Assembly: GCA_934270345.1 (NCBI GenBank)
Contig: CAKQPT010000008.1
Location: forward strand, 19,797 to 83,796
Length of the DNA stretch: 64,000 nt
DNA from: an uncultured Oribacterium sp.
GTDB taxonomy: Bacteria > Bacillota > Clostridia > Lachnospirales > Lachnospiraceae
Direction of reading: 5' to 3'
The notes beneath the pieces were generated by a model. That model was not told where the DNA came from. It was given only the letters and a program-made list of their open reading frames with translations, and did not search any database. The position numbers were made by a program, and so were the translations under genes. Below, piece by piece: positions 1-10,324 of the stretch (position 1 is its first letter; each line of letters starts with the position of its first letter).

Positions 1-385
1 GGATCGCTATGGCCGGAATGATGCCTTCTTCATGGATGAGGAGGATAAGATCACCGGACCGCTCAGCGCGGATAATCAGCTGATGTACAACTACTCGAAC
101 GAGAAGGCGCTCGCTTTTGCCCGGGAAAACGGTATCAACGAGACTAACATCCTGAAGCTGATCAGCATCTTCGAGCAGGATGAAGAGCAGCTGATCAGCT
201 CGCATGCGCTCTCCGAGAAGCTCGGCATCACGATGCGTTCCGCAAGCCGTATCCTCGCGAAGCTCTACGATCTCGATATGATCCGCTTCCGGGATACCGC
301 GCCGGATACGAAGACGCCGCGCCAGGGCCGTCCGTCGCACTATTATCATTTCAATCCGGAAGCGTTCAGGGAAGCGCTGCTCTAA
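1..385 (+). CDS. C-terminal part of a winged-helix DNA-binding regulator (5' end outside window)
   Basis: The reading frame is open from base 2 to the TAA at 383-385, so this is the last ~127 residues of a longer protein; the first in-frame ATG (32) is probably internal. The visible part ends in a helix-turn-helix of winged type (SSHALSEKLGITMRSASRIL, then a hydrophobic wing) and a basic stretch with GRPSHYYHF. Such a GRP-x-x-Y ending is seen in CitB/DcuR-type response regulators and related wHTH proteins, so a sensory or receiver domain could lie upstream, but none is visible here. Function and ligand cannot be given. A -10-like TATAAT for ftsK follows within 50 bases. Confidence 0.6.
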   Translation, partial: DRYGRNDAFFMDEEDKITGPLSADNQLMYNYSNEKALAFARENGINETNILKLISIFEQDEEQLISSHALSEKLGITMRSASRILAKLYDLDMIRFRDTAPDTKTPRQGRPSHYYHFNPEAFREALL

Positions 386-431
386 AGAACAAACACCTGT
401 TTTTGAGATAGATTTTACAGAAGGTTTGGAG

Positions 432-437
432 TATAAT
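432..437 (+). promoter_or_regulatory. Probable -10 element upstream of ftsK
   Basis: TATAAT lies 41 bases before the ftsK start and has no convincing -35 at 16-18 bases. It is a weak call by position and perfect hexamer only. Confidence 0.35.
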
Positions 438-477
438 ACTAAAGTTACATTAAGATATTATGACCAGGTGAGGTGAC

Positions 478-3426
478 ATGGGTAGACCGAAGGGCAGCAA
501 GAATAAACCGAAGACGACAGCAAATACCAGGGCGCGTTCCAGCAGTAAGGCGCAGGAATACGATGCACCCCTGATGGGGGACGAGGCCGCGATCATCATC
601 ACCTTCGCCGTCTCGCTTTTTCTGTTTCTGTCGAATCTGGGTCTCTGCGGTCCGATCGGCGCAGCACTGAAGGCTGTGCAGCTCGGGCTTTTCGGCGTGG
701 TCGGCTATATCTTTCCGATCGTGCTTAGCTTCGTGGTGGCCTTCATCCTCTCAAACATCGATAACCCGCATGCGACGCTCCGGATGACTTCGGCGCTGTT
801 CATGCTGGTGTTCCTGTCGGCGCTTCTCCAGCTGTTTACCGCGGGTGGCGTGCAGGACATGACACTGATGGACTTCTACAGTGAGGGCGCGGAGCTCGGC
901 ATCGGCGGCGGTATCGTCGGCGGTGCCCTCGCTATGGTGCTGCATACCATCGCCGGCACGGTCGGCGCGGCCCTGATCCTCATCGTTGCCAGCTTCGTGT
1001 GCCTCATCTATACCACCGGCAAGCCGCTCGCACGTATCATCGCGAAGCATTCCGCCCGTGCCGCGTCTCATGCACGTGATCGTGCGCGGGAGGATTTCTC
1101 GCAGGTGGCGGAGTCTGCGCGTCTCCATCGGGAGGAGCGTCGTCTCGCCCGGGAAGAGGAGCTGCGTGCCCGTCGGGCCGGTGTCGACATGCAGGCCATC
1201 GATCTTTCAGCCCATCAGTCGCTCGCCGAGATGAGTGCGCCGCCGACGCCTGTTGAGGCCAATGCTGCCGATCAGACCACCGCCCGGAAGACCGTGATGC
1301 CGGAGGACAGTTTTACCATCCCGGCCATCGACGACATGCCTTCGTTTGAGGCGACCCTCGGGGCGGGTACCGATGTGAAGCAGCCTGCATTGGCGGAGCC
1401 GAAGCTCAACACGGAGCCGACGATCACCGGCATGGGTGCGATCCTCGGCCCGGATGAAAATGCAGCGAACAGCGTCGAGCTGCCGCTGAATGTGCGCCAT
1501 ACCCCGGTGACACGCGATGACCGCGCGACGATGCCGGACAGCCTTTGGGATGATCAGAACCTCATGGATGACTACATGGATGAAGGGGCGGACGAGACTG
1601 ACCGACATGAAGACGACGCGTTCGGGCAGTATGCGCTGCCTTCTGCAGATGAAAATACGGTGGATGCGGAGCAGCCTCCGCTCGAGGACGCCGACGATGA
1701 TCCATCGGAAGCGGCCTATGCGGGGGACGATGAGGTAAGCGTCGGTCGCAATGGCGTGGCCACCATCGGGCGCGGCGATATGGAGCAGGGCACACGACGC
1801 ATCGTGGCGTCGAACGGTCAGGTGATCGATGCCGATGTCGAGCCGATCAAAAAGAAGATCGAGTCCCAGCTCGACCGCGAGAAGAAGGAAAATACTCCGA
1901 CGGATGCAGATAATGCAAAGGTACAGCAGGAGATCCTCGAGAAAAAGAAGCCGCAGAAGCCGTACGTGATTCCGCCGCTCCGTCTCCTGCAGCAGCCGGC
2001 ACGACAGGACTTCGATACGAGAGAGGAGATTCGTCAGAATGCGCTGACCCTCCAGGAGACCCTGAAGAGCTTCGGTGTCAATGTCACGATCACGAACATC
2101 TCCATCGGTCCGGCGGTGACACGCTATGAGCTGCAGCCGGAGATCGGTGTGAAGGTGTCGAAGATCGTCTCCCTCACGAACGATATCAAGATGCGTCTCG
2201 CCGCGGCGGATATCCGTATCGAGGCGCCGATCCCGGGCAAGTCGGCGGTCGGCATCGAGGTGCCGAACAAGCACGGGGCCACCGTTTACCTCGGTGAGGT
2301 ACTCGGAAGCAGTGAGTTCCAGGGCGCGAAGGCGAAGCTTGCCTTCGGTGTCGGAAAGGACATCGCCGGTAAGACCATCGTGACCGACATCGCGAAGATG
2401 CCGCATCTGCTCATCGCGGGTGCCACCGGCTCCGGTAAGTCGGTCTGCATCAATACGCTCATCATGTCCCTCCTCTTCAAGTATAAGCCGGAGGATGTCC
2501 GCATGATCATGATCGACCCGAAGGTCGTGGAGCTTTCCGTCTACAACGGCATCCCGCACCTCCTGATTCCGGTCGTGACCGATCCGAAGAAGGCCGCCTC
2601 CGCGCTGAACTGGGCGGTCGCCGAGATGACGGATCGCTATAAGAAGTTCGCCGAGAGCGGCTCCCGTGATCTCAAGGGCTACAACGAGAAGATCATGGCC
2701 GTGCGGAATGATCCGGAGATTCCGGAGAATCAGAAGCCGGAGAAGCTGCCGCAGATCGTCATCATCATCGATGAGCTCGCCGACCTCATGATGGTTTCGA
2801 GCCAGGAGGTCGAGGACGCCATCTGCCGTATCGCCCAGCTCGCGCGTGCCGCCGGTATGCACCTCGTCATCGCGACCCAGCGTCCGACGGTTGACGTCAT
2901 CACCGGTCTGATCAAGGCCAATGTTCCGAGCCGTATTGCTTTCGCCGTTTCGTCCGGTACCGACAGCCGTACCATCATCGATATGAACGGTGCCGAGAAG
3001 CTGCTTGGTAAGGGCGATATGCTCTTCTTCCCGCAGGGCATCCCGAAGCCGGTGCGTGTACAGGGCGCCTTTGTCTCCGATCAGGAGGTTTCCGACGTCG
3101 TCGACTTCATCAAGGAGGAGATGGGCGAGGTTGAGTACAGTGAACGCATCCAGCAGCAGGTACAGTCCGGTGGCGGCGGAGAGGGCGGTATCGGTGGCGG
3201 CGGAAACCAGGACGAACTTTTCGCCGAGGCCGGTCAGCTGATCATTGAGACCGAGAAGGCCTCGATCGGTATGCTCCAGCGGAAGTTCCGCATCGGCTTC
3301 AACCGTGCGGCCCGCATCATGGACCAGCTCGCCGACGCCGGCGTGGTCGGCCCGGAGGAGGGCACGAAGCCACGGAAGATCATCATGACGCTTGCGGAGT
3401 TCGACGAGCTGATTTCGAACGGTTAA
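478..3426 (+). CDS. ftsK: FtsK/SpoIIIE family DNA translocase
   Basis: Membrane-anchored motor that pumps chromosomal DNA through the division (or spore) septum. The 982-residue protein has a very basic N-terminus with an AT-hook-like [11 protein letters not shown] (residues 2-12), about four membrane segments (~35-180), a long acidic low-complexity linker (~200-500), then the motor: Walker A GATGSGKS at ~648-656, Walker [12 protein letters not shown] at ~759-769, and a C-terminal gamma winged-helix domain (~915-980, ending [12 protein letters not shown]) that reads KOPS/SRS-type polar sequences. A strong GAGGTG ribosome site precedes the ATG. Whether it is the vegetative FtsK or the sporulation SpoIIIE cannot be told from sequence. 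It stands alone between a regulator and fhs. Confidence 0.95.
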   Translation: MGRPKGSKNKPKTTANTRARSSSKAQEYDAPLMGDEAAIIITFAVSLFLFLSNLGLCGPIGAALKAVQLGLFGVVGYIFPIVLSFVVAFILSNIDNPHATLRMTSALFMLVFLSALLQLFTAGGVQDMTLMDFYSEGAELGIGGGIVGGALAMVLHTIAGTVGAALILIVASFVCLIYTTGKPLARIIAKHSARAASHARDRAREDFSQVAESARLHREERRLAREEELRARRAGVDMQAIDLSAHQSLAEMSAPPTPVEANAADQTTARKTVMPEDSFTIPAIDDMPSFEATLGAGTDVKQPALAEPKLNTEPTITGMGAILGPDENAANSVELPLNVRHTPVTRDDRATMPDSLWDDQNLMDDYMDEGADETDRHEDDAFGQYALPSADENTVDAEQPPLEDADDDPSEAAYAGDDEVSVGRNGVATIGRGDMEQGTRRIVASNGQVIDADVEPIKKKIESQLDREKKENTPTDADNAKVQQEILEKKKPQKPYVIPPLRLLQQPARQDFDTREEIRQNALTLQETLKSFGVNVTITNISIGPAVTRYELQPEIGVKVSKIVSLTNDIKMRLAAADIRIEAPIPGKSAVGIEVPNKHGATVYLGEVLGSSEFQGAKAKLAFGVGKDIAGKTIVTDIAKMPHLLIAGATGSGKSVCINTLIMSLLFKYKPEDVRMIMIDPKVVELSVYNGIPHLLIPVVTDPKKAASALNWAVAEMTDRYKKFAESGSRDLKGYNEKIMAVRNDPEIPENQKPEKLPQIVIIIDELADLMMVSSQEVEDAICRIAQLARAAGMHLVIATQRPTVDVITGLIKANVPSRIAFAVSSGTDSRTIIDMNGAEKLLGKGDMLFFPQGIPKPVRVQGAFVSDQEVSDVVDFIKEEMGEVEYSERIQQQVQSGGGGEGGIGGGGNQDELFAEAGQLIIETEKASIGMLQRKFRIGFNRAARIMDQLADAGVVGPEEGTKPRKIIMTLAEFDELISNG

Positions 3427-3528
3427 GGTCTCCGGTCGTCCGTACAGCGGATGGAGCGTGAAGATGCTCTGCCGGAAGCATTGTCCTTCCGAAACGAGAC
3501 GGGAACCAAGGATACACTGTTTTTCAGG

Positions 3529-3542
3529 GGCCTGCCCCTCGA
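3529..3542. other. Small GC hairpin in the fhs leader
   Basis: AGGGG-CCTG-CCCCT forms a 5-bp stem with a 4-base loop, about 40 bases before fhs. There is no T-run, so it is not a terminator; role unknown. Confidence 0.35.
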
Positions 3543-3581
3543 AATATAGACACTAAAGGCTATGAGAGAAAGAGGTAAGAG

Positions 3582-5249
3582 ATGAAGTCTGATATTGAGA
3601 TTGCACAGGAATCTACGATGAATCGCATCACAGACGTAGCGGCTGCGTATGGTATCGAGGCGGATGAACTCGAGCAGTACGGTAAGTACAAGGCGAAGCT
3701 GAGCGACGATCTCTGGGATAAGATCAAGGATCGTCCGAACGGAAAGCTCGTTCTGGTTACCGCGATCAATCCGACACCGGCCGGTGAGGGCAAGACCACC
3801 ACATCGATCGGTCTCGCCGATGCACTGAATCTGCTTGGAAAGAAGACCGTGGTCGCACTGCGTGAGCCGTCCCTCGGACCGTGCTTCGGCATCAAGGGTG
3901 GCGCGGCCGGTGGCGGATATGCCCAGGTCGTTCCGATGGAGGATCTGAACCTTCATTTCACCGGTGACTTCCACGCCATCACGAGCGCAAACAACCTGCT
4001 CGCCGCACTTCTCGACAACCACATCAAGCAGGGTAACGAGCTCCGCATCGACCTGAAGGCCATCAACTGGAAGCGCTGCGTCGATATGAATGATCGTCAG
4101 CTCCGCAACATCGTGATCGGTCTCGGGGGAAAGGCCGATGGTGTCGTACGTGAGGATCATTTCGTCATCACCGTGGCGTCTGAGATCATGGCGATCCTCT
4201 GCCTCGCAGACGATATGGAGGATCTCAAGAAGCGTCTCGCCCGCATCATCGTGGCATACGATGTCGATGGCAAGCCGGTGACCGCAGCGGATCTGCAGGC
4301 GGTCGGCTCCATGGCTGCACTCCTGAAGGATGCCATCAAGCCGAACATCATCCAGACCCTCGAGCACAACATGGCCCTCGTGCACGGCGGTCCATTCGCA
4401 AACATCGCCCATGGCTGTAACTCCGTACAGGCGACCCGCTTCGCACTGAAGCTCGGTGAGATCGCGGTGACGGAGGCCGGCTTCGGTGCCGATCTCGGTG
4501 CCGAGAAGTTCTTCGATATCAAGTGCCAGATGGCCGGCTTCCAGCCGGATGCGGCCGTGCTCGTCGCAACCGTACGCGCGCTGAAGTACAATGGTGGCGT
4601 GCCGAAGACCGAGCTTGCGGCCGAGAACCTCGACGCACTCGCAAAGGGCATCGTGAACCTCGAGAAGCACATCGAGAACCTGCAGAGCTATGGTATCCCG
4701 GTCGTCGTAGCGATCAATCAGTTCGCGACGGATACCGAGGCGGAGCTTCAGTTTGTCGAGAACTTCTGCCGTGAGCGCGGTGCAGAGTTCGCACTCTCCA
4801 AGGTACACGGGGAAGGCGGAAAGGGCGGCGTCGAGCTGGCGAAGACCCTGCTGGATACCCTCGAGAAGAAGGAGGCGCACTTCACGCCGGTACAGAAGCT
4901 CGACGATAATCTCTACCAGAAGATCGAAGCCGTAGCGACGAAGATCTACGGTGCGGATGGCGTAAACTATGAGCCGAAGGCACGGAAGGCCCTCGATAAG
5001 CTCACCGAGCTCGGTTTCGGTCAGGTTCCGGTCTGCATGGCGAAGACCCAGTACAGCCTGAGCGATGATGCGAAGAAGCTCGGCCGTCCGACCGGCTTCC
5101 GTATCACGGTTCGTGATGCCTATGTTTCGGCGGGTGCCGGCTTTGTGGTCTGCCTCACCGGTGACATCATGACCATGCCGGGTCTCCCGAAGAAGCCGGC
5201 GGCGTTCGGCATCGATGTGAATGACGGAAAGATCACTGGACTCTTCTGA
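3582..5249 (+). CDS. fhs: Formate--tetrahydrofolate ligase
   Basis: ATP-dependent ligation of formate to THF giving 10-formyl-THF, entry step of the methyl branch of one-carbon (and acetogenic) metabolism; cytosolic homotetramer in the family. 555 residues, the usual length. The P-loop-like nucleotide site [18 protein letters not shown] lies at ~65-82, followed by [19 protein letters not shown], the family signature for substrate binding. AAGAGGTAAGAG provides the ribosome site for ATG 3582. Monocistronic: a palindrome follows the stop codon. The product 10-formyl-THF is the donor for Fmt, encoded 5.6 kb downstream. Confidence 0.97.
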   Translation: MKSDIEIAQESTMNRITDVAAAYGIEADELEQYGKYKAKLSDDLWDKIKDRPNGKLVLVTAINPTPAGEGKTTTSIGLADALNLLGKKTVVALREPSLGPCFGIKGGAAGGGYAQVVPMEDLNLHFTGDFHAITSANNLLAALLDNHIKQGNELRIDLKAINWKRCVDMNDRQLRNIVIGLGGKADGVVREDHFVITVASEIMAILCLADDMEDLKKRLARIIVAYDVDGKPVTAADLQAVGSMAALLKDAIKPNIIQTLEHNMALVHGGPFANIAHGCNSVQATRFALKLGEIAVTEAGFGADLGAEKFFDIKCQMAGFQPDAAVLVATVRALKYNGGVPKTELAAENLDALAKGIVNLEKHIENLQSYGIPVVVAINQFATDTEAELQFVENFCRERGAEFALSKVHGEGGKGGVELAKTLLDTLEKKEAHFTPVQKLDDNLYQKIEAVATKIYGADGVNYEPKARKALDKLTELGFGQVPVCMAKTQYSLSDDAKKLGRPTGFRITVRDAYVSAGAGFVVCLTGDIMTMPGLPKKPAAFGIDVNDGKITGLF

Positions 5250-5263
5250 TAACCGGTGACGCC

Positions 5264-5314
5264 AGAGGACCGGCAACAGAAATGCAGTACTGTGTTTCCT
5301 GTTGTCGGTCCTCT
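5264..5314. repeat. Repeat family A, short copy (51-bp hairpin) after fhs
   Basis: Imperfect inverted repeat with 16-nt arms (5264-5279 and 5299-5314), one G-T pair only. Its left arm plus GCAGTACT matches the left arm of the long palindromes at 36583 and 38208 (GGCAACAGAA, CAGTACT), and its right arm matches theirs (CTGTTGTCGGTCCTC). It therefore looks like an internally deleted copy of the same element. No T-run follows, so at best it is an imperfect terminator for fhs. Confidence 0.65.
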
Positions 5315-5359
5315 GAATCATTGATTGATTTAAGTTTTAGAGACGAAAAGAGATAATTT

Positions 5360-6853
5360 ATGGCGAAGTTTATAGACTGGCTGAGTGATATACAGTATGA
5401 GACCGTCCACGGCGACGCTTCGGTTCCGGAGGTCCGGGAGGTCGTGTTTGATTCGAGAAAAGCGGTGGAGGGGACCGTCTTCAACGCGATGAAGGGCGCG
5501 AATGTCGATGCGCATCGCTTCATCCCGGCGGTGATCGCGCAGGGCTGTCAGGCCATCGTGATCGAGGAAGATCCTTCGGAGTTTGGGCTCGAGCTTTCGA
5601 CGGTGCCGGAGGAGGTTGCGATCATCCGTGTCGAGAATGCGCGTGCGTCCCTTGCTGCGCTCAGTGCGGCACGTTTCGATCATCCGAGCCGGGAGATGAC
5701 GGTCATCGCCATCACCGGAACGAAGGGTAAGACGACCACCGCGCACATGATCCAGCAGATCCTCGAGGACGCCGGCGAGAAGGTCGGCTGCATCGGTACG
5801 ACCGGTGTCGAGTACTGTGGTCATCACCTGCCGACGAAGAACACGACGCCGGAGTCCTATGATCTCCAGCACTACTTCCGCATGATGCGGGATGAGGGCT
5901 GTGATTACGTCGTGATGGAGGCCTCCAGCCAGGCCTTCAAGCTCCACCGTGTCGACGCCATCACCTTCGACTACGGCATCTTCACGAACATCGAGCCGGA
6001 TCACATCGGACCAAACGAGCATGCGGATTTCGAGGAGTACAAGTACTATAAGAGCTGCATCTTCAAACAGTCCCGTGTCGGCATCATCAACCTCGATGCG
6101 GATTATGCGGATGAGCTCCTCGCCGGTGCGCCGTGCAAGATGTTCACCTATGCGATCGACCGCGCGGCAGACTTTATGGCCGACAACATCGAACACGTGA
6201 ACCGTCCGGACTTCGTCGGGATCAGCTTCGATGTGAGTGGTCACACGGAACTCGAGATCCAGATGGATCTGCCGGGGAAGTACAATGTCTACAATGCGAT
6301 GGCCGCGATTTCCGTGCTGTCACTGATCGGGATCCCGCATCGCGCGATCATGAGCGCCTTCCGGCGCGTACATGTCGATGGACGTACGCAGATCGTCTTT
6401 AAGAACGACACGATGTCGGTGCTCGTCGACTACGCACACAACGAGATGGCGATGGAAAATCTGCTCAGTACCCTGCGGGAGCTTCAGCCGAAGCGCCTCG
6501 TCGTGGTCTTCGGCTGCGGTGGCAACCGTGCGAAGGACCGTCGCTACGGCATGGGAAAGGCGGCGGCCGAGTTCGCGGATCTCAGCATTCTCACGGCGGA
6601 TAATTCCCGTGATGAGGAGACAACAGACATCATCGCGGATATCAAGTCCACCCTCGTCCCGGCCGGCGGACACTATGTCGAGATTCCGGATCGCCGGGAG
6701 GCCATCGAATATGCGATGACCCATGCCGAGAAGGGCGACATGATCGCCGTGATCGGAAAGGGACATGAGGACTACCAGGAGGTGAAGGGCGTGCGTACCC
6801 ACTTCCTCGACCGGGAGGTCATCCTAGAGACAGCAGCGAAGTATAAGCTCTAA
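5360..6853 (+). CDS. murE: MurE-type UDP-MurNAc-dipeptide amino-acid ligase
   Basis: Mur ligase that adds the third residue to the peptidoglycan stem peptide in the cytosol. 497 residues, with ATP site GTKGKTTTAHM (~120-130; most MurE have GTNGKTTT), NTTPESYDLQ, and MEASSQAFKLHRV (usual MurE: VSSHAL). The specificity loop reads DNSR at residues 414-417; diaminopimelate enzymes carry DNPR and lysine enzymes DNPA or similar, so the amino acid added is not certain. It could be a second, divergent MurE paralogue. The next gene is murF, separated by 108 bases holding two hairpins. Confidence 0.85.
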   Translation: MAKFIDWLSDIQYETVHGDASVPEVREVVFDSRKAVEGTVFNAMKGANVDAHRFIPAVIAQGCQAIVIEEDPSEFGLELSTVPEEVAIIRVENARASLAALSAARFDHPSREMTVIAITGTKGKTTTAHMIQQILEDAGEKVGCIGTTGVEYCGHHLPTKNTTPESYDLQHYFRMMRDEGCDYVVMEASSQAFKLHRVDAITFDYGIFTNIEPDHIGPNEHADFEEYKYYKSCIFKQSRVGIINLDADYADELLAGAPCKMFTYAIDRAADFMADNIEHVNRPDFVGISFDVSGHTELEIQMDLPGKYNVYNAMAAISVLSLIGIPHRAIMSAFRRVHVDGRTQIVFKNDTMSVLVDYAHNEMAMENLLSTLRELQPKRLVVVFGCGGNRAKDRRYGMGKAAAEFADLSILTADNSRDEETTDIIADIKSTLVPAGGHYVEIPDRREAIEYAMTHAEKGDMIAVIGKGHEDYQEVKGVRTHFLDREVILETAAKYKL

Positions 6854-6879
6854 CAGCGGCGTACATCGCCGGCTTTCAC

Positions 6880-6903
6880 GCCCGGGTGGATCACAGCCCG
6901 GGC
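6880..6903. other. Hairpin between murE and murF
   Basis: GCCCGGG and CCCGGGC pair around a 10-base loop; a second small hairpin (GATGC/GCATC) follows at 6911. No T-run, so it may be an mRNA processing or stability element rather than a terminator. Confidence 0.4.
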
Positions 6904-6961
6904 ATAACGTGATGCTGCATGGCATCAGCGACCTGCAGTACAGACTTTCATGGAGAACAGT

Positions 6962-8311
6962 ATGAACACAGCGGATATCAGTTTCGGATTCAGCGACGAG
7001 GGCATCGAGGAAATCGTGCTCGACTCGCGTAAGAAAATGCAGCATGCCCTCTTCGTGCCGATCATCGGTGAGCACAGCGACGGACATGATTATATCGACA
7101 TGGCCATCGCGAACGGCGCGGTCGCGGTGCTCAGCTCCCGTCCGATCGAGGCGATGCAGGCGAAGCATCCGGCGGTCCGCTTCTATCAGGTCCCGGACAC
7201 GACGAAGGCGCTGCAGGAGATCGGCTACATGGAGCGGAAGAAGTTCCACGGCACCGTGATCGGTGTCACCGGTTCGGTCGGGAAGACCACGACCCGCAGC
7301 ATGATCGCGACTGCGATCGCGGCCGGTAAGAAGGTCTTCCAGACGGCGGGCAATGCGAACTCCCAGGTGGGTGTTCCGATCACCATGTTTCAGATGGCCC
7401 GCTCCGGCGCGGAGGCAGCGGTGATCGAGCTCGGTATGTCGGAGCCGGGAGAGATGACCCGGATCGCGCAGATCGCCTGCGTCGATATGGCGGTCATGAC
7501 GAACATCGGCATCGCGCACATCGAGCAGCTGAAGACCCAGGAGAATATCCTCCGGGAGAAGCTGCATATCCTCGACGGCATGCGGGAGGGCGGTGCACTG
7601 TACCTCAACATGGATGACGCGATTCTCTCGAAGCTGACGCTCGAGGAGATCCATGCCTTCGGTATCGCGACGGGGAAGACGATCGAGCTTCGCTCTTATG
7701 AAATGAAGGACTACGATCTTCACCTTATGGTGAAGGGCAGCCACATGCTTCAGAATGCCTCGGCCGCGATGCACATCGCGACGGCACTCGGTGTCGATGA
7801 GGTAGCCGCGCAGCATGCGCTCGAGAACTTCTCGGGGCTCGCCGGCCGTGGCGCGACCTTCCGTACGAAGGAGGGCGTCCTCGTCATCGATGATGCCTAT
7901 AACGCGTCCCCGGCATCCATGAAGGCCGGGCTCGAGGCTCTCGCCTCCCTCGAGGGAAAACGGCACATCGCGGTGCTCGCCGATATGCTCGAGCTCGGCG
8001 AAAAGACGCTGGACTACCATCGCGAGGTCGGAAGCTACCTTGCGACCCTGCCGATCGATGCGGTCTTCCTGTATGGAGAGCGCGCCGTTGCGATCGGCGA
8101 GGGTATACGGAATGCGGTCGCCGAGCCGCATAAGCCGATCGGGGACGAGGCCGCCCGCAGCATGCCGACGATCGAATACTTCACGGATCTCGAGGAGCTC
8201 CGCAACACCCTTCACGCCATCGCCTGCAGTGGGGATGTCATCCTCTTCAAGGGCTCGAACAGCATGAAGCTGTCCGAGATCGTGCGTGACTTCAGACAGG
8301 AACAGCGCTGA
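6962..8311 (+). CDS. murF: UDP-MurNAc-tripeptide--D-Ala-D-Ala ligase (MurF)
   Basis: Adds D-Ala-D-Ala to the UDP-MurNAc tripeptide, last cytosolic step of the pentapeptide precursor. 449 residues from ATG 6962, chosen because GGAGAAC sits 5 bases upstream; the ATG at 6950 has no ribosome site. P-loop GVTGSVGKTTTRSMI at ~100-114, then GNANSQVGVP and the MurF-type segment ELGMSEPGEM, and DDAYNASPASMKAG near 310, where the family carries its lysine/adenine contacts. The stop TGA overlaps the ATG of priA, so both are likely translated together. Confidence 0.93.
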   Translation: MNTADISFGFSDEGIEEIVLDSRKKMQHALFVPIIGEHSDGHDYIDMAIANGAVAVLSSRPIEAMQAKHPAVRFYQVPDTTKALQEIGYMERKKFHGTVIGVTGSVGKTTTRSMIATAIAAGKKVFQTAGNANSQVGVPITMFQMARSGAEAAVIELGMSEPGEMTRIAQIACVDMAVMTNIGIAHIEQLKTQENILREKLHILDGMREGGALYLNMDDAILSKLTLEEIHAFGIATGKTIELRSYEMKDYDLHLMVKGSHMLQNASAAMHIATALGVDEVAAQHALENFSGLAGRGATFRTKEGVLVIDDAYNASPASMKAGLEALASLEGKRHIAVLADMLELGEKTLDYHREVGSYLATLPIDAVFLYGERAVAIGEGIRNAVAEPHKPIGDEAARSMPTIEYFTDLEELRNTLHAIACSGDVILFKGSNSMKLSEIVRDFRQEQR

Positions 8312-10311
8312 TGTACGCAGAAATCATCATTGACATCACAAATGAAGCACTGGACCGTGCCTATACCTATCACATTCCGGAGGGCATGGACCTTCACGTG
8401 GGGGATCGTGTCACGATCCCCTTTGGTGCGTCCAATGCAGAGAAAACCGGCTACGTCGTCGGTCTTCGTGAAACCTTCGACTATGATCCGTCGAAGGTGA
8501 AGGACATCGCCGCGGTGATTCCGGATGCCATCTCCGTGCAGGAGCAGCTCATCCACCTCGCCGCCTGGATGTCGACCGAATACGGGACGACGATGAACCA
8601 GTGCCTGAAGACGGTGCTGCCGGTGCGCCGGACCGTGCGAAAGAACGCCCGCCGCATCGATCCGATCCGCATGTATCAGAACGAGCAGGATGAGTACCAC
8701 GATCTGAATCCGGCACAGGCGCGGGCCGCGGAAGCGGTCATCGCCGGATATCATAATAGAGGTTCTTCGCCGCGCTATCTGCTGCACGGCATCACAGGCT
8801 CCGGAAAAACCGAGGTCTACCTCCACATCATGGACGAGGTCATCCGGCGCGGGGACCAGGTGATCCTGCTGATTCCGGAAATCTCGCTCACCTACCAGAC
8901 GGTGCGCCGTGTATCGACCCGCTTTCAGGGCCGGGTTGCGATCCTCAATTCGCGGATGAGCATCGGCGAGCGCTTCGAGCAGTATACGAAGTGCGAGCGC
9001 GGCGAGGTCAATGTCCTCATCGGACCACGTTCGGCGGTGTTTGCGCCGTTCGAGCGCCTCGGGCTCATCATCATGGACGAGGAGCATGAGTCGGCGTACA
9101 AGTCGGAGACGGCACCCCGCTATGAGACGCGGGATGTCGCGTACGAGCGGGCGCGTCTTGCCGGCTGTCCGGTGCTCTATGGATCGGCGACGCCGTCCCT
9201 CACGATCTACAGCGCCGCCCTCCGGGGGGAGGTGCAGCTGCTTGAGCTGCTGGAGCGGGCGCATGCCGGCGCGCAGCTGGCGGAGACCGAGATCATTGAT
9301 CTTCGTGAAGAGCTGGCGAAGGGAAACCGGAGCATCCTCTCGGAGCGGCTCTATACGCTCATGAAGGAGAAGCTCGGGAAGAAGGAGCAGATCATGCTCT
9401 TCATGAACCGGCGCGGCTACTCGAATTTCGTGTCCTGCCGAAGCTGCGGTGAGGCGCTGAAGTGCCCGCACTGCGATATCACCCTGACCCTGCACCGGGA
9501 TGGTTCCCTGCGCTGCCACTACTGCGGCTACCAGACACGGCTCATGAAGCTCTGTCCGAGCTGCGGCAGCCCGTACCTCGCGCCCTTCGGCTTCGGTACG
9601 GAGAAGCTCGAGAGCTATGTGAAGAAGGTCTTCCCGACGGCGTCGGTGCTCCGTATGGATGCGGATACGACGAAGCGGAAGGGGGACCACGAGCGTATCC
9701 TCGAGAAGTTCCGGAAGCACCAGGCCGACATCCTGATCGGCACCCAGATGATCGTCAAGGGACATGACTTCCCGGATGTGACCCTCGTCGGGCTCATCGC
9801 TGCGGACCTCAATCTCTCGGCACCGGACTTCAAGGCCTCGGAGCGTACCTTCCAGCTGCTGACGCAGGCGGCCGGGCGGGCAGGCCGTGGTGCGCAGGCC
9901 GGTACGGTTATCATCCAGACCTATCAGCCGGATCACTATGCGATCGTGCTGTCGAAGCGGCAGGACTACAAGGCCTTCTATGAGAAGGAGTTCCGCTTCC
10001 GGAAGCTGATGGGTTATCCGCCGACGGAGCGCCTCATGACGATCCAGCTCGCCAGCAAGGATGAGGACTTCCTCTCCATGGTGAGTGCCGCTGCGGCGGA
10101 GGGCTTTCAGCTCGACTGCAGTGCGGAGGGCGCGGAGCTGATCGGTCCGCTCGAGGCCTCGGTCTACCGGATCAACGACGTCTATCGAAAAATCGTCTAT
10201 ATCAAACACCCGTCTCATGATATAATTATTAGGTTACGGGATCGTTTTACCGAACGTGTACGTCAGCACGACCGTCGCGGACTCGTGCTGTTAAATTATG
10301 ATTTACAGTAG
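8311..10311 (+). CDS. priA: Primosomal replication restart helicase PriA, apparently lacking the winged-helix domain
   Basis: Reloads the replisome at stalled forks by binding branched DNA. N-terminal 3'-DNA-binding domain (1-~105), Walker A GITGSGKTEVYL at ~157-168, DEEH box MDEEHES, zinc module with CRSC, CPHC, CHYC and CPSC pairs (~372-420), and helicase motifs through AGRAGRG. Only 666 residues: Walker A comes at ~160, about 65 residues earlier than in E. coli PriA, because the N-terminal domain runs into the helicase core with only ~25 residues between them. That is where the winged-helix domain normally sits. Translation is probably coupled to murF (TGATG). Confidence 0.93.
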   Translation: MYAEIIIDITNEALDRAYTYHIPEGMDLHVGDRVTIPFGASNAEKTGYVVGLRETFDYDPSKVKDIAAVIPDAISVQEQLIHLAAWMSTEYGTTMNQCLKTVLPVRRTVRKNARRIDPIRMYQNEQDEYHDLNPAQARAAEAVIAGYHNRGSSPRYLLHGITGSGKTEVYLHIMDEVIRRGDQVILLIPEISLTYQTVRRVSTRFQGRVAILNSRMSIGERFEQYTKCERGEVNVLIGPRSAVFAPFERLGLIIMDEEHESAYKSETAPRYETRDVAYERARLAGCPVLYGSATPSLTIYSAALRGEVQLLELLERAHAGAQLAETEIIDLREELAKGNRSILSERLYTLMKEKLGKKEQIMLFMNRRGYSNFVSCRSCGEALKCPHCDITLTLHRDGSLRCHYCGYQTRLMKLCPSCGSPYLAPFGFGTEKLESYVKKVFPTASVLRMDADTTKRKGDHERILEKFRKHQADILIGTQMIVKGHDFPDVTLVGLIAADLNLSAPDFKASERTFQLLTQAAGRAGRGAQAGTVIIQTYQPDHYAIVLSKRQDYKAFYEKEFRFRKLMGYPPTERLMTIQLASKDEDFLSMVSAAAAEGFQLDCSAEGAELIGPLEASVYRINDVYRKIVYIKHPSHDIIIRLRDRFTERVRQHDRRGLVLLNYDLQ

Positions 10312-10324
10312 TTAGGAGAGTATT

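Noticed and set aside
1207..2862. 551-codon minus-strand open frame
   Set aside because: Lies opposite ftsK; composition (His/Arg/Asp/Leu-rich, no motif) is what the antisense of GC-rich codons gives. The same holds for other long minus-strand frames opposite fhs, murE, priA and clpC.
3582..5249. Evidence for a complete acetogenic Wood-Ljungdahl cluster
   Set aside because: Only the formate-THF ligase is present; no folD, metF or CODH genes are in the window.
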